From Picosynechococcus sp. PCC 7003 (GTDB lineage: Bacteria; Cyanobacteriota; Cyanobacteriia; Cyanobacteriales; MRBY01), in contig NZ_CP016474.1 of NCBI RefSeq assembly GCF_001693255.1, positions 2,126,661-2,190,660 of the forward strand: DNA of 64,000 bases. Direction: 5' to 3'. This document shows positions 1 to 9,726 of the stretch, piece after piece (positions within the stretch are counted from its first letter, which is position 1; each line of letters begins with the position of its first letter). A program made the position numbers and the translations under genes. A model generated the notes under the pieces. That model was not told the origin of the DNA, made no database searches, and saw nothing but the letters and a program-made list of their open reading frames with translations.

Positions 1-720
1 GCTGCCGTTAACGAAAAACTCAGCGAGGCCAATGCCGTCGAAGTTGTTCAGTGGGCCTCCCAAACCTTTCCCGAAGGGCTGATCATGAGTACCAGTTTCG
101 GGATTCAGTCGGCGGTGATGCTCCACCTCGTCACCCAGGTTATCCCGGATATTCCCGTCGTTTGGATTGACACTGGCTATCTACCAAACGCCACCTATCG
201 CTTTGCCGAAGAATTAGGCGATCGCCTCAACCTGAATTTAAAAGTTTACCAATCGCCCCTCAGTCCTGCGCGGATGGAAGCCCTCTACGGCAAACTCTGG
301 GAACAAGACAATATTGAAGCCTTTAACCGCTACGATTACATCCGCAAAGTCGAACCCATGCAACGGGCCCTCAAGGAGTTAAACGCCAAAGCCTGGCTTG
401 CTGGACTCCGCAAAGGCCAAACCGACCACCGCAAGACCCTCGGTTACGTAGCAAAACAGGGCAAACAGTATAAAATCCACCCGATTTTGACTTGGACATC
501 CAAGGACGTTTATGAGTATCTAATGGCCCACGATCTCCCCTACCATCCCTATTTCGATAAAGGCTATGTCACCGTAGGCGATTGGCATTCTAGTCGGCCC
601 TTGATGGCTGGTGATGAAAGCGAGCGAGATACCCGTTTCCGGGGCCTGAAACAAGAATGTGGCCTGCATCTTCCCAGCACCTCCGAAGAAGCCCAGAGTC
701 TAGACTCCAGCGGCCTCTAG
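1..720 (+). CDS. cysH: Phosphoadenylyl-sulfate reductase, 5' end outside window
   Basis: Reduces PAPS to sulfite with thioredoxin during assimilatory sulfate reduction in the cytoplasm. The frame is open from base 1, so the start lies upstream and 239 codons are visible. Seen: the nucleotide-binding segment [11 protein letters not shown], the substrate-binding stretch [13 protein letters not shown], and the C-terminal KQECGLH with the redox-active Cys. The paired Cys-Cys and CxxC motifs that bind the [4Fe-4S] cluster in APS reductases are absent, so a PAPS-specific thioredoxin-dependent enzyme is more likely. PAPS would also be the donor for the sulfotransferase at 16454, but that metabolic link is only inferred. 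Confidence 0.95.
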   Translation, partial: AAVNEKLSEANAVEVVQWASQTFPEGLIMSTSFGIQSAVMLHLVTQVIPDIPVVWIDTGYLPNATYRFAEELGDRLNLNLKVYQSPLSPARMEALYGKLWEQDNIEAFNRYDYIRKVEPMQRALKELNAKAWLAGLRKGQTDHRKTLGYVAKQGKQYKIHPILTWTSKDVYEYLMAHDLPYHPYFDKGYVTVGDWHSSRPLMAGDESERDTRFRGLKQECGLHLPSTSEEAQSLDSSGL

Positions 721-760
721 GAACATTTGCCGGGTCTTTGTTGTAGCGTCCTAGGACAAT

Positions 761-788
761 AAAAAAGCGGATCAATGATGATCCGCTT
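761..788 (-). terminator. Intrinsic terminator of rplI
   Basis: A perfect 10-bp stem (765-774 pairs with 779-788, loop 775-778) is followed, read on the minus strand, by a run of six T. It lies just past the rplI stop codon and between convergent cysH and rplI. Its T-run is on the rplI side only. Confidence 0.9.
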
Positions 789-814
789 GCTAAATTTTTG
801 ATTGAAGAGCAATT

Positions 815-1273
815 CTAGAGGGCAATCACGTCGAACTGAACCGTTGCGATCACTTCGGGGTGCAGTTTAACCTGGGCTTCGTAGCTACCAGTTTTGCCAA
901 TTTCAGGGAGCGTAATGCCACGACGATCCACATCTTGGCCTGCTCTTTCTTTGATGGCGTCTGCCACATCCTGGGTTGTTACGGTACCGAAAATTTGATT
1001 TTCTTCACCAACTTGCTTGCGGATAATTAGTTTACCCACAGTTTTGAGAGCAACTTTACGCGCTTCGGCGTCCTGGAGTTCTGCAAGCAGACGTTGACGT
1101 TCTTTTTCGCGGCGCTGTTCAACTTGGCGAAGAATGCCGGGGGTGGCGAGGGAGGCAATGCCTTGGGGGAGGAGGTAGTTACGGGCATAGCCGGGGGCAA
1201 CTTCAACGAGGTCACCATTGTTGCCTAGCTTGCGCACGTCCTGATTAAGGACTACCTGTAAACGCTTACTCAT
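815..1273 (-). CDS. rplI: 50S ribosomal protein L9
   Basis: L9 binds 23S rRNA at the base of the L1 stalk of the large ribosomal subunit. The 152-residue product has the family's usual length. The N-terminal RNA-binding domain carries the signature [20 protein letters not shown], including the GYARNYLLP block, followed by the long connecting helix (about residues 42-75) and the C-terminal domain. It is transcribed alone here and ends in the hairpin at 761-788. Confidence 0.97.
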   Translation of the reverse strand: MSKRLQVVLNQDVRKLGNNGDLVEVAPGYARNYLLPQGIASLATPGILRQVEQRREKERQRLLAELQDAEARKVALKTVGKLIIRKQVGEENQIFGTVTTQDVADAIKERAGQDVDRRGITLPEIGKTGSYEAQVKLHPEVIATVQFDVIAL

Positions 1274-1330
1274 AATATTGACAGAATAATTTTTTCTATA
1301 GAAATCTGTTAGCTTCCAGAACTTTAAATT

Positions 1331-2896
1331 CTACAAGTTAAGGGATTGTTTAGGCAAATAGTCCGGATCTCTGTTCTGTTTTGTGGTATTGGAAAGAGGG
1401 CTGTCGTCACAGGCAGATTGTCGCCCTTGTTTCCGACGCTGCTTATCTCGATACATTTTTTCGTCGGCCTGTCTCAACAGGGTGCGGAGGGACGCATCGG
1501 CTGGAAATTCTGCGTAACTCGTGTAGCCAGTGCTGATTGAAAGTTGGTAGGGGCGCTGTTGTTGTTGGTTGAAGGTGGCGATCGCCGTTTGTAGTCGTTG
1601 GTAAATCAGCTGTGCCTCTGTTTGATTCACCGGCGCAAAACAGGTAAATTCATCACCCCCCAGACGTGCCAGAATATCCGCCTTTCGGAAACAGTCCCGC
1701 AGGATTTGGGCGGCATCGACAATGACGCGATCGCCCGTCGCATGGCCCAGGCGATCATTGATCACCTTCAGATTATCCACATCAAAGAAGAAGAGCGAAA
1801 AAGGCAACTTTTGGCGCTCTAGCAAGGATAATTCCTGTTCGACGAGCATAAAGAAACCCCGACGATTGTAAACGCCCGTCAACTCATCCGTGAGAGACAG
1901 TTGACGAATGCGATGTTCGGCTTTTTTTCGCTCTTGGACTTCCTGACGCAGTTTTTGATTGAGGCGATCCAGTTCCCGGGTGCGCTCTTGGATTTGCTGC
2001 TCTAAAAAGCTCACAAGCCCGTACATCTCATTTTGGTTCATCGCCTCTAGTAGATTCGATTGAGTCACCAACCCCAGGAGCTCATGGTGCTCCCCAACGA
2101 CGATCAAACGGTGGGTTTGGTGCTGTTCCATTAGTTGTTTGGCCTCAATCAAAGAACGGTGCACCGCAATTTTGGTCGGCCGGGTCATGGTCTGTTCCGC
2201 TGTGATCTTTTCTAAATCCACATCCAGGGAGCGCAAATGTAAAATATCCTGCTCTGTGACGATCCCCAGGGGAAACCAAGCCTGTTCGAGGGTCGGATGG
2301 GGTTTAACAATCACAATGGAACCCACGCGATGTTCCATCATCAGCTTGGCCAAATGCCACATGGATTGTTGAGGCGCACCGTAGACCACGCGACTCACCA
2401 TTACTTCTGTGACAAATCGCAAGCGCAGTAAATGCACCGGTTCAATAACACCGCGCAGTAAACGGTGGGTGATTAAGCCAAATAGCTGACCTTCGGTATC
2501 CAACACCGGTAGGTGACGAATCCGATGTTTTTGCAGCAGTTGGGAAATATGCAGGGGCGTTAAAGACTGATCCCAAGTCAGGGAGATGACGGGGGTCGTC
2601 ATAATTTGCTTTAGGGTGATCCGCTGCCAATTTTGATCCAGGATGACCCATTTCAAGAGGTCTCGCTCGGTCACAATCCCTTTTAATTGCCGACCCGCCA
2701 TCACGAGAATACAACTGGCCCGGCTACTATTGATCTCCAGGGCGTCGCTTATTTTGTCTTGTAACTCACAGGTGCGCTTTAAATCCGCCATGGTGTTTGC
2801 GGCTTCCAGCAAGGTGGTCTCCGCTGCGAGCACAATTGGGTCTTTAATAAGGCATTTTTCAACGGATTTGTAGGAAGTGAGATCAAGCATAAGCAA
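1331..2896 (-). CDS. CBS-domain GGDEF protein, probable diguanylate cyclase
   Basis: Probably makes the second messenger c-di-GMP in response to a ligand. Two tandem CBS pairs fill about residues 10-285 (nucleotide-sensing modules, e.g. ITERDLLKW and VTEQDILHLRS). A short coiled coil follows (about 295-340), then a GGDEF domain with an intact RLGGDEF active site near residue 415. An RxxD (RKAD) lies five residues before it and matches the inhibitory I-site. No membrane segment or EAL domain is visible. It is monocistronic. C-di-GMP often controls exopolysaccharide and export genes lie next door, but a functional link is not shown. Confidence 0.9.
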   Translation of the reverse strand: MLMLDLTSYKSVEKCLIKDPIVLAAETTLLEAANTMADLKRTCELQDKISDALEINSSRASCILVMAGRQLKGIVTERDLLKWVILDQNWQRITLKQIMTTPVISLTWDQSLTPLHISQLLQKHRIRHLPVLDTEGQLFGLITHRLLRGVIEPVHLLRLRFVTEVMVSRVVYGAPQQSMWHLAKLMMEHRVGSIVIVKPHPTLEQAWFPLGIVTEQDILHLRSLDVDLEKITAEQTMTRPTKIAVHRSLIEAKQLMEQHQTHRLIVVGEHHELLGLVTQSNLLEAMNQNEMYGLVSFLEQQIQERTRELDRLNQKLRQEVQERKKAEHRIRQLSLTDELTGVYNRRGFFMLVEQELSLLERQKLPFSLFFFDVDNLKVINDRLGHATGDRVIVDAAQILRDCFRKADILARLGGDEFTCFAPVNQTEAQLIYQRLQTAIATFNQQQQRPYQLSISTGYTSYAEFPADASLRTLLRQADEKMYRDKQRRKQGRQSACDDSPLSNTTKQNRDPDYLPKQSLNL

Positions 2897-3224
2897 AACG
2901 CGACGAGGGTTTGATCTAAGAGGAAATGACCGAAGAGACTCAAAATTAAGATTAAGTGTCTAAAAAAAATGATGGCTCTCTTCCTTATCATAGAAGGGTC
3001 TTAGATCGGTTGGGACTTGTCAGCAACGAATCTTGAGCGTGACCGGCCAATGCAGTGTCTTATGGATTTGTCTGCTGGGGTGTTGACTCATTCAAAGATG
3101 AAATTTCTTCAGCCTAAACTTTTTCCCAGAAAAAGCTGCAAAAACGAATTTCCTCTCCTGGTGGGAGAGGGTCAGTGTAGAAATCAACGATCAACGGGCG
3201 ATCGCCTAGGGACGCAAATGAGGA
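2897..3224. other. Intergenic region between CBS-GGDEF gene and wzc-like gene
   Basis: About 330 bases without a convincing gene. It holds the upstream region of the CBS-GGDEF gene's neighbour side and a hairpin (3152-3158 pairs with 3164-3170). A short ORF at 3017-3277 runs into the wzc 3' end and lacks protein-like character. Confidence 0.6.
3152..3170 (-). terminator. Possible terminator hairpin downstream of wzc-like gene
   Basis: A 7-bp GC-rich stem with a 5-base loop lies about 55 bases past the wzc-like stop. Read on the minus strand it is followed by a T-run only after seven other bases, so it is a weak candidate for an intrinsic terminator. Confidence 0.4.
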
Positions 3225-5495
3225 TTAGCCGTTTTTGGACTGGGAGCCGTAGTAGGAATAGGCATAAGAACTGCTAGATGTACCTTTTGTTTGACTGTTA
3301 GCAACGAGTCCTAAAATCGGAATATTGGCTTGTTTAAAGGTGGCGATCGCCTGGGAAACGGCTGAACGCGTAGTTTTATTTAGAGTGACCACTAAAATCA
3401 CACCATCGGCATGGGAAGCCAGAAGACTGGTGTCCGCAAGTCCAAGTACCGGCGGCGTATCATAGACAACGAGGTCAAACGTGCGCTCAAAGTCCTCAAC
3501 CAAATGTTTCATCTTTTGAGACGCGAGTAATTTTGCCGGGTCAGGGGGCAGATCACCCGCTGGCAACACCGAAAAATCCACCAAGGGCATCGGTTTCTGC
3601 AAATAGTCTGCGATTTCAGTCTCGCTGCTATTGTTTGTAATCACAGTACTGAGACCCTGTTTTTGGTTTAAATTGAGACGTTGAGCGACCTGGGGACGCC
3701 GCATATCAGAATCAACCAGCAATACTTTCTGGCCGAGAATCGCTGCCGTTGGCGCTAAGTTTAGGGCAATTGTTGACTTCCCATCCCCCGGCAAAGCTGA
3801 AGCAATAATCACAGAACGTAAAGGGCAATCGGCACTCAATAATTTTAGATTGGTATGGAGCACCCGTAGGGATTCAGAAAACGCAGACGCACCATAATAT
3901 CCGTAAGAGCCATAGGACTGATCCCCACTGGTCATTTTCCGCCATGTCCGAGCCGTTGAAGCCGGCAGGAAAGAGCCTAGCCAACGTTGGAAACGCAGCA
4001 GCGGTGGCAATGATGACTCTGCTGTCCCAGTAATCCCATGTTGTTCCTCGTAGGGAATATTGGCTAACAATGGTAGCTTTGTACGATTCTTGAGGTCGTC
4101 TGAAGAGTAGTAAACGTCAGTGAGTTTGTCAAGCAGTAAAGCTGCGCCGACGCCCAAAACAGAACTGGCAATGAAGCCCAACATCAAGCTCCGTTGAATA
4201 TTAGGGGAGATTGGTAAATTAGGACGGGTGGAACCTTCAATGATCTCCCACGGAATCTCCGTTTGGGCGGCTTGTACTTGTAGAGCTTGGCGTCTTGCCA
4301 GGAGCTCCGTTAAGGCTTCGGTTGAAATCCCTAGCCGTCGCTGGAGATCGGTATATAGCCGATTCAAGACAGCGAGATTCTGAAAAGATTGCTCGACTTC
4401 AGCTTGGGCTTGATTGAGAGATGGAATCCGAGCTTGCAAAATGCGGAGCTGATTGGCTGCATCTGTCACTTGGGTTGCCCCTACCCGTTCGGCCTCCTGT
4501 TGCAGAATGGGTAGTAAATTCTGACGTTCTTCCCTCAACACTTGAATATTTAAGCTGTCAGCTTGGAAACGTGTCGATTCTTTGGCAATGTTAGCCTCAA
4601 CTGATCGCAGTTGACCAAGGACTTGCTGATAGGTTTCTGAATTTTCGAGGGCAGCTAAGGCCCCACTGTCTCCTTGGAGGGATTGAAGGCGAGTTTGGGC
4701 TTGGGCCATTTCTTGCTGGAGTTGGAAGCGCTGCTCCTCTAGTGTTGCTGCTTTTTGGGCTAGCTGATTGAAATGAATCTCTGGCTCGGTGAAATTATAG
4801 TCTTGGCGAAATTGCTGAAGCTCTGCCTGCAGGGTATCCACTTCCTGTTGGAGGTTGGGCAATTGCTCATCGATAAACTGAAGGCCTTGTCTAACGTTGG
4901 TTTGGCGATCAGCCAAGCTGTACTCCAGATAGACCGAAGCAAGTTGTTCTAGCACCGCTTCAATTTGATCGGGATCGGAATTTTGATAGCTGACTTCGAG
5001 AATTTTTGTCTCTCCCGGTCGGCTAATACTGAGATTACTGAGGAGAGTATTGTAGTTGAGATCCGGATATTGTTGCTGCAGTGGTTGAATCACTTTTTGC
5101 AGCAATTCGGGACTGCGTAAAACCTGAATTTGCGTCGCGTAGTCTAATTCACCTGATCCGCTACCAAAGTTTCCGGGCAAGCTCCGGGCTAGGTCAGACA
5201 CACTATTGTTGGAATTAACAGGTTCGACCAATAAACGAAACTTCGATAAGTATATTTTTTCTTGGGAAAACGTATTAAAAGTAACCGCCCCCATGCTAAC
5301 GGTTATCACTCCTAGAATTAACCATGCCCGACGCCGAATAACAGATAAGAACTGACGCAAATCGAAGTCGTCACCATAGTCTGCTGGTTGTAAGAGGGGA
5401 GAAACGGGATACGGTATTGGGGCGATCGCCCCATTTTTTTTATGGCCGTTATTTTGATACTCGAGAACAGCGTTATTGGTGTCTTGCTTATCCAT
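3225..5495 (-). CDS. wzc: Wzc-like polysaccharide co-polymerase and tyrosine autokinase
   Basis: Inner-membrane protein that controls chain length and export of exopolysaccharide through cycles of tyrosine phosphorylation. N-terminal Wzz domain with a membrane segment near residues 52-72, a long periplasmic coiled-coil part (about 160-400), a second membrane segment near 435-460, and a cytoplasmic BY-kinase domain. The kinase shows Walker A PGDGKST (about 570), Walker A' LLVDSDMRRP (about 592) and Walker B VVYDTPP (about 677). The Tyr-rich tail (SSSSYAYSYYG) is the usual autophosphorylation cluster. It follows the Wza-like gene by 60 bases on the same strand. Confidence 0.92.
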   Translation of the reverse strand: MDKQDTNNAVLEYQNNGHKKNGAIAPIPYPVSPLLQPADYGDDFDLRQFLSVIRRRAWLILGVITVSMGAVTFNTFSQEKIYLSKFRLLVEPVNSNNSVSDLARSLPGNFGSGSGELDYATQIQVLRSPELLQKVIQPLQQQYPDLNYNTLLSNLSISRPGETKILEVSYQNSDPDQIEAVLEQLASVYLEYSLADRQTNVRQGLQFIDEQLPNLQQEVDTLQAELQQFRQDYNFTEPEIHFNQLAQKAATLEEQRFQLQQEMAQAQTRLQSLQGDSGALAALENSETYQQVLGQLRSVEANIAKESTRFQADSLNIQVLREERQNLLPILQQEAERVGATQVTDAANQLRILQARIPSLNQAQAEVEQSFQNLAVLNRLYTDLQRRLGISTEALTELLARRQALQVQAAQTEIPWEIIEGSTRPNLPISPNIQRSLMLGFIASSVLGVGAALLLDKLTDVYYSSDDLKNRTKLPLLANIPYEEQHGITGTAESSLPPLLRFQRWLGSFLPASTARTWRKMTSGDQSYGSYGYYGASAFSESLRVLHTNLKLLSADCPLRSVIIASALPGDGKSTIALNLAPTAAILGQKVLLVDSDMRRPQVAQRLNLNQKQGLSTVITNNSSETEIADYLQKPMPLVDFSVLPAGDLPPDPAKLLASQKMKHLVEDFERTFDLVVYDTPPVLGLADTSLLASHADGVILVVTLNKTTRSAVSQAIATFKQANIPILGLVANSQTKGTSSSSYAYSYYGSQSKNG

Positions 5496-5555
5496 GTTAG
5501 TTTCGCGCTTAATTTATAACTTAATTTAAAAATTCATCTTTAAAAATTCATCTTT

Positions 5556-6959
5556 TTAAAATAAGAAACCGAAAGGTAAAAGATTTCGTAGTGGACTTAA
5601 AATGCGTGAGAGTCCATCTGTAAAGCTAGCTGTCGCATTCCGATCCACAATAATGACATCGTTGTTCCACAAGATTGGGTTGGATTCGGCATTGACGCTT
5701 TGAGAAAAATCAATTTCGAACTGCTGCTGGACAATGGTGCCATTGGGATTCAAACGAATTAATTCCACATTTTCACGGGAGCGGTCTGTAAATCCTCCAG
5801 CGGCGAGCACAGCTTGGTTTAACGTCGTATTGGCAGGAACTTGGACACTACCAGGATTCTCGACTTCGCCTACCACGTTAACCAAAATTCTATCGGGTGA
5901 TAGGTTAGTGGAAACGATTTGGGCGGCTTCGGCATCGGATAGAGCGTCAGCCGTGGCGATAGAAATGGTATCTCCTTGTTGTAGAGCTAGGTCTTGGGTT
6001 AAATCCCCCGCTTGAAACAGTTCCCAGAAATCAATGTCGATGGTTTGGGGGGTACCGCTGCGGGTGAGACGTCGCACTTGAATCTTGCGAATATCGGCGG
6101 AGGGTTTGATCCCACCGGCTTCCCGAATGGCTTGGGAGACGGTGGGATTAGTCTGGGATTCGCTGCCGGTTAATCGATAGATACCCGGACGAAACACTTC
6201 GCCAACAACACCAATATCTAGGGTCGCAGGGGTACCAATCAGGTTAGACGCCGCTAGTTGAGCCGACTCCGTTAAGTTTACCGTTTCTATTGCGGGCACA
6301 AAAACGGCATCTCCATCCCGCAGGGCAATGTTTTGGCTCGCATCGCCATTTTGTAACAGTTCCCAGAGGTCAACGGCGACGGTTTGTCTTGCTCCAGATG
6401 GGTTGAGGCGGCGAATTTGCACTTGTCGTAAATCGGCGGCATAGGTGAGGCCCCCTGAGGCTTGAATGGCTTGTACAAGGGTGGGAAACTCACCTCCATC
6501 TAGAGTATAGGCACCAGGACTATTGACTTCTCCGGAGAGGGTTACTTGGAAGGAACGAGGCTGCAGCAGGACAAGGGTGATTTTGGGATAGCGTAATTCT
6601 GACCGGTAGCGGGTGGCGATCGCCGCTTCTGCTGCTTCAATGGTTAGGCCTGCAACCGGCACTTTACCAATGGCCGGGAGGTTAAGGGAACCATCGGCCA
6701 ACACCCGTTGACTACCGCTGTATTCAGGCACATTGAAGACCTCAATCTCTAACTGGTCGCCTACACCAAGGATGTAAGTCCGATCAGCACCCATTGCTGG
6801 CAAAGCGTTAGACGATAGGTTTATCCGTTGTGGGTTTTGCGTTTGTACCACCCCATCCTTTGAATCAGGCTTGCCAGAGGGCGTGACAGCAGCGGCAGTG
6901 CTTAAACTACCAGGAATGAGGATGAGGACTGACGTACAAAACAGGATGAAAAATTGCAT
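5556..6959 (-). CDS. wza: Wza-like polysaccharide export outer-membrane protein
   Basis: Forms the outer-membrane/periplasmic channel for exopolysaccharide. A signal peptide occupies about residues 1-25. A poly-export domain follows (ILGVGDQLEIEVFNVPEYSG, from about 62), then three SLBB repeats starting at GEVNSPGAY, GEVFRPGIY and GEVENPGS. No lipobox Cys is visible, unlike E. coli Wza. Three SLBB units suit the longer cyanobacterial form. It is the first gene of the two-gene export operon with the Wzc-like kinase. Confidence 0.9.
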   Translation of the reverse strand: MQFFILFCTSVLILIPGSLSTAAAVTPSGKPDSKDGVVQTQNPQRINLSSNALPAMGADRTYILGVGDQLEIEVFNVPEYSGSQRVLADGSLNLPAIGKVPVAGLTIEAAEAAIATRYRSELRYPKITLVLLQPRSFQVTLSGEVNSPGAYTLDGGEFPTLVQAIQASGGLTYAADLRQVQIRRLNPSGARQTVAVDLWELLQNGDASQNIALRDGDAVFVPAIETVNLTESAQLAASNLIGTPATLDIGVVGEVFRPGIYRLTGSESQTNPTVSQAIREAGGIKPSADIRKIQVRRLTRSGTPQTIDIDFWELFQAGDLTQDLALQQGDTISIATADALSDAEAAQIVSTNLSPDRILVNVVGEVENPGSVQVPANTTLNQAVLAAGGFTDRSRENVELIRLNPNGTIVQQQFEIDFSQSVNAESNPILWNNDVIIVDRNATASFTDGLSRILSPLRNLLPFGFLF

Positions 6960-7090
6960 TGAGCAAGGCTCCTGGAATTTATATCTGATCCAAGGATTCA
7001 GAATCTACTAACACAGCTACCTACAGATGATCCCAGCATAGGAGTGGGATGGTGTCTATCTGAAGAAATAAAAAATTATCTAAAGCCTAT

Positions 7091-7109
7091 TGTAAAGTTG
7101 CTGTAAAGT
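7091..7109. promoter_or_regulatory. Direct repeats upstream of wza-like gene, one helical turn apart
   Basis: The octamer TGTAAAGT occurs at 7091-7098 and 7102-7109, a pitch of 11 bases and about 130 bases upstream of the wza-like start. Such spacing is typical of binding sites for OmpR/PhoB-type response regulators. The regulator is unknown and no promoter is mapped. Confidence 0.4.
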
Positions 7110-7263
7110 GTCATTACCATAGGGCACAGATTTAAAAGTAAGCAACCCATGACAGAGGAAAGTGAATCCAAATCTAGACGCCAGACATTATAGGTGCTTA
7201 TTTTGGGATTGTCAGTATAACCATATAACCATTGAATGAGCAAAGTTGATGTCAATGCTTGAG

Positions 7264-7320
7264 ACCCATATTAATCCTTAAACCAGACACTTAGGAATAG
7301 TGTCGGTGGGTAATATGGGT
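7264..7320. other. Long two-part stem-loop in the wza upstream region
   Basis: A perfect 10-bp outer stem (7264-7273 with 7311-7320) encloses an inner stem (7286-7291 with 7299-7304, extended by three pairs past a bulged base) with a 7-base loop. There is no T-run on either side, so it does not look like a standard terminator. It may be a small RNA, an untranslated-leader element or an operator. Confidence 0.4.
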
Positions 7321-7402
7321 AAACGACAAACAATCACTATCTAGTGAGCGCTGCGTTTGCCATCGAGCTGTCTCGGCAGTTGAGTCTATTCAAATCTGTG
7401 CC

Positions 7403-7894
7403 ATGAAACCGATAAACCGGAATTTTCATCCTGCCTCCCTGAACCATAGAAGTTCAGGCAAGCCATCATCGATCAAGCGTCGCGATCGCCCCCGCAGGCG
7501 TTCCAAGCGCCGCGCTATTTTTTGTCCCATGCATCAGTGCTACCTAGACAGTGCGAGCCAGAAACACCGAATCTACGCCGATCGGCCGGATCTTCTCCAA
7601 AGCCGGGGCCTTAGTCGACGCAAGGCGCTTCTCGTTGTCGCAACAAAAGGAACTGTGCCTTTGGATGGAGAATGGCTAGAAGCTTTTTGGTGTAAGTGTT
7701 GCCAAGAAACGAAATGGTACCATGTCCGCAAATGCGATCGCGAGTATCAGTTATCATTGGCTTCCCCTGAACTGTGGCAACAGGCAACGGGGGTAATTTC
7801 CGTCCAGGGCAATCCTTCTGTGAGTGAATTTACCCGTCGCCAATCGCAATGCCAGGGGCACACTGCCGTCAAAGATTTCCGCTTTGTCAATTGA
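7403..7894 (+). CDS. Hypothetical Cys-rich basic protein
   Basis: A 163-residue protein I do not recognise. The first 35 residues are very basic (RRDRPRRRSKRR), suggesting nucleic-acid contact. A CPMHQC motif (about residues 41-46) and a CKCC cluster (about 98-101) could form a zinc-ribbon. Codon use and two HIP1-type sites match the core genome, so it looks like a resident gene. It is divergent from the wza-wzc operon and monocistronic. Confidence 0.65.
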   Translation: MKPINRNFHPASLNHRSSGKPSSIKRRDRPRRRSKRRAIFCPMHQCYLDSASQKHRIYADRPDLLQSRGLSRRKALLVVATKGTVPLDGEWLEAFWCKCCQETKWYHVRKCDREYQLSLASPELWQQATGVISVQGNPSVSEFTRRQSQCQGHTAVKDFRFVN

Positions 7895-8317
7895 CCTCGA
7901 CTAATTGTCACAGACAAGCTAAGGTATGTAGAAATCAAAAAGAGTATGAAGAAGTCATGAAGACTTCTGATTGTAGAGTGAGCTTCGATGGTCTATTTGA
8001 TCTCAGTTTCTCTACCCTGCTTCTGCTACTGACACCGCCATCGGTTCGGCGTCTAGGGTAGAACAGTCACAGGATTCGTCTGTCTATTTTTTTACAACCC
8101 AAGCTTGCTGCCTTGAAACGTAATAATTTACCAGCTGTTAGGGAAATTATTTAAAACGTTGCATAAGTTGCATAAAAATATTTGCGTGTAAGGCGATCGC
8201 CTTTCTGGCTAGTGGTGAGCGATCGCCCTAGGGTGAAGATTGAGCAAAATTTTACGGGTTCATTGCTTTGCCTATCCAGTACTTAGCTTTATCTCCCCTT
8301 CCTTTAAAAGTTTATCG
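7895..8317. other. Intergenic region before glycosyltransferase
   Basis: About 420 bases. Two HIP1 octamers sit close together near 8190 and 8220. A 70-codon ORF (7849-8061) overlaps the previous gene and has no recognisable features. I see no RNA gene or clear promoter. Confidence 0.5.
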
Positions 8318-9625
8318 ATGTTATTCGTCCATTACCTAAAGCGCTTGGTTTTTAAACATTCTCGGCCAACTGTTAAGGGGCTTTCTGAGCCCAAGCATGA
8401 ACCCCAACTCCGCTTAACGGTGTTCACGCACTTTTTTCCCCCTGATTTTGCCCCAACAGGACAACTCATCGAGGAATTAACGCGGCACCTGAGCCAACAA
8501 GGACTAGAGGTTGATATCTTTACCGGACAACCAGGGTACGCCTTTCAGTCTACGGAGGCACCACCGATTGAACAAAAGGCGGGCCTGAGGATAAAGCGAT
8601 CGCGGACGGCCCAGCTCTGGCCCCAGCGGATTCGGGGCAAGGCGATCAACGGAATTTTGTTTTTATTGCGGTCAGTGCTCCATCTCGCGGGATGTTGGCG
8701 CAAAACCGAACTACTGTTGATTACGACGGCCCCTCCCTTTTTACCCGTCGTGGGTTACTTTGCGAACCTAATTTTCCGCGTGCCCTATGTCTGCTTGCTG
8801 TACGATCTCTATCCTGAGATTGCCGTTGAGCTTGGGGTGATCTCGGAACAGCATTGGTTGGCGCGATTTTGGCAAAACATGAATATCCGGGTGTGGCGGC
8901 GAGCCAAGGCCATTGTGGTGTTAAGTCCAGCCAAAAAGCAACACATTACCCAACTCTGCCCGGAGATCGAGGCAAAGGTCAGCGTCATTCACAGTTGGGC
9001 GAATCCGGACTTGATCGTGCCGATCCCCAAGCAAGAAAATTGGTTTGCCCTGCGGTACAAACTGATTCAGCCATTTACGGTGCTTTATTCTGGCAATATG
9101 GGGCGTTGCCATGATGTTGAAACATTCCTCGAAGCAGCTATTTTACTGGAGGATGAACCGATTAAGTTTGTTTGTATTGGCAATGGTGCCAAGCGACAAC
9201 TATTAATGCAAAAAAGTGAGCAGTTGGGATTATCAAACCTCCTCTTGCTGCCTTACCAGGATAAAGAGGTGCTGCCCTACTCTTTAACGGCCTGTGATTT
9301 GTCGTTGGTGAGTTTGAGCCCAGGTATGGAACGCTTGTTAGCACCGAGTAAGCTCTATTCGGCATTGGCAGCTGGTCGGCCGATCGCCGTAGTTTGTCCG
9401 CCCAAGAGCTATTTAAAAGATCTAGTCCAGGAGGCAAATTGTGGCCGGGCGATCGCCAACGGGGATGGTCAAGGGCTAGCGGATTTCATTCGTCAATTGG
9501 CGGGCGATCGCGCTTTGGCAGAGGGCATGGGCCAGGCGGGACGCCGATATTTAGAGGAACACTTCACCCCCCGGCGGATTGCGGCGCAATATTTAGAGGT
9601 GCTGCAAAATGCTGTGGAGCAGTAA
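8318..9625 (+). CDS. WcaI-like glycosyltransferase family 4
   Basis: Probably transfers a sugar from a nucleotide donor onto a lipid-linked glycan at the inner membrane. GT-B fold with the N-terminal signature LTVFTHFFPPDFAPTGQ and the C-terminal donor site (VLYSGNMGRCHDVETF, then LLAPSKLYSALAAGRPI). It resembles the colanic-acid enzyme WcaI. The frame is open from a TTG at 8240; I prefer the ATG at 8318, 26 codons in, because family homology begins after it. The short hydrophobic patch LFVHYLKRLVF could anchor the protein. Confidence 0.85.
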   Translation: MLFVHYLKRLVFKHSRPTVKGLSEPKHEPQLRLTVFTHFFPPDFAPTGQLIEELTRHLSQQGLEVDIFTGQPGYAFQSTEAPPIEQKAGLRIKRSRTAQLWPQRIRGKAINGILFLLRSVLHLAGCWRKTELLLITTAPPFLPVVGYFANLIFRVPYVCLLYDLYPEIAVELGVISEQHWLARFWQNMNIRVWRRAKAIVVLSPAKKQHITQLCPEIEAKVSVIHSWANPDLIVPIPKQENWFALRYKLIQPFTVLYSGNMGRCHDVETFLEAAILLEDEPIKFVCIGNGAKRQLLMQKSEQLGLSNLLLLPYQDKEVLPYSLTACDLSLVSLSPGMERLLAPSKLYSALAAGRPIAVVCPPKSYLKDLVQEANCGRAIANGDGQGLADFIRQLAGDRALAEGMGQAGRRYLEEHFTPRRIAAQYLEVLQNAVEQ

Positions 9626-9671
9626 ATGTGTCAGTTCAGAACAGTCCGGGATGATGATCTCAAAAAACAGC

Positions 9672-9710
9672 GGCGATCGCCCCGTGAGTCACCCGTTAAA
9701 ATGAAATTAC
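9672..9710 (+). promoter_or_regulatory. Conserved leader of nested-ORF module A1
   Basis: A HIP1 octamer followed by CCCCGTGAGT and CCCGTTAAAATGAAATTA, ending shortly before the module's first ATG. The block recurs before A2 (10161-10198), A3 (10863-10900) and A4 (11393-11430, HIP1 mutated), and in shortened form before B2 and B4. TTAAAAT could be a -10 element, so each unit may have its own promoter. This is inferred from recurrence only. Confidence 0.5.
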
Positions 9711-9726
9711 CTCTACCTTGCCTGAG

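Noticed and set aside
7849-8061. 70-codon ORF after the Cys-rich gene
   Set aside because: No recognisable motif, and it overlaps the end of the preceding real gene.
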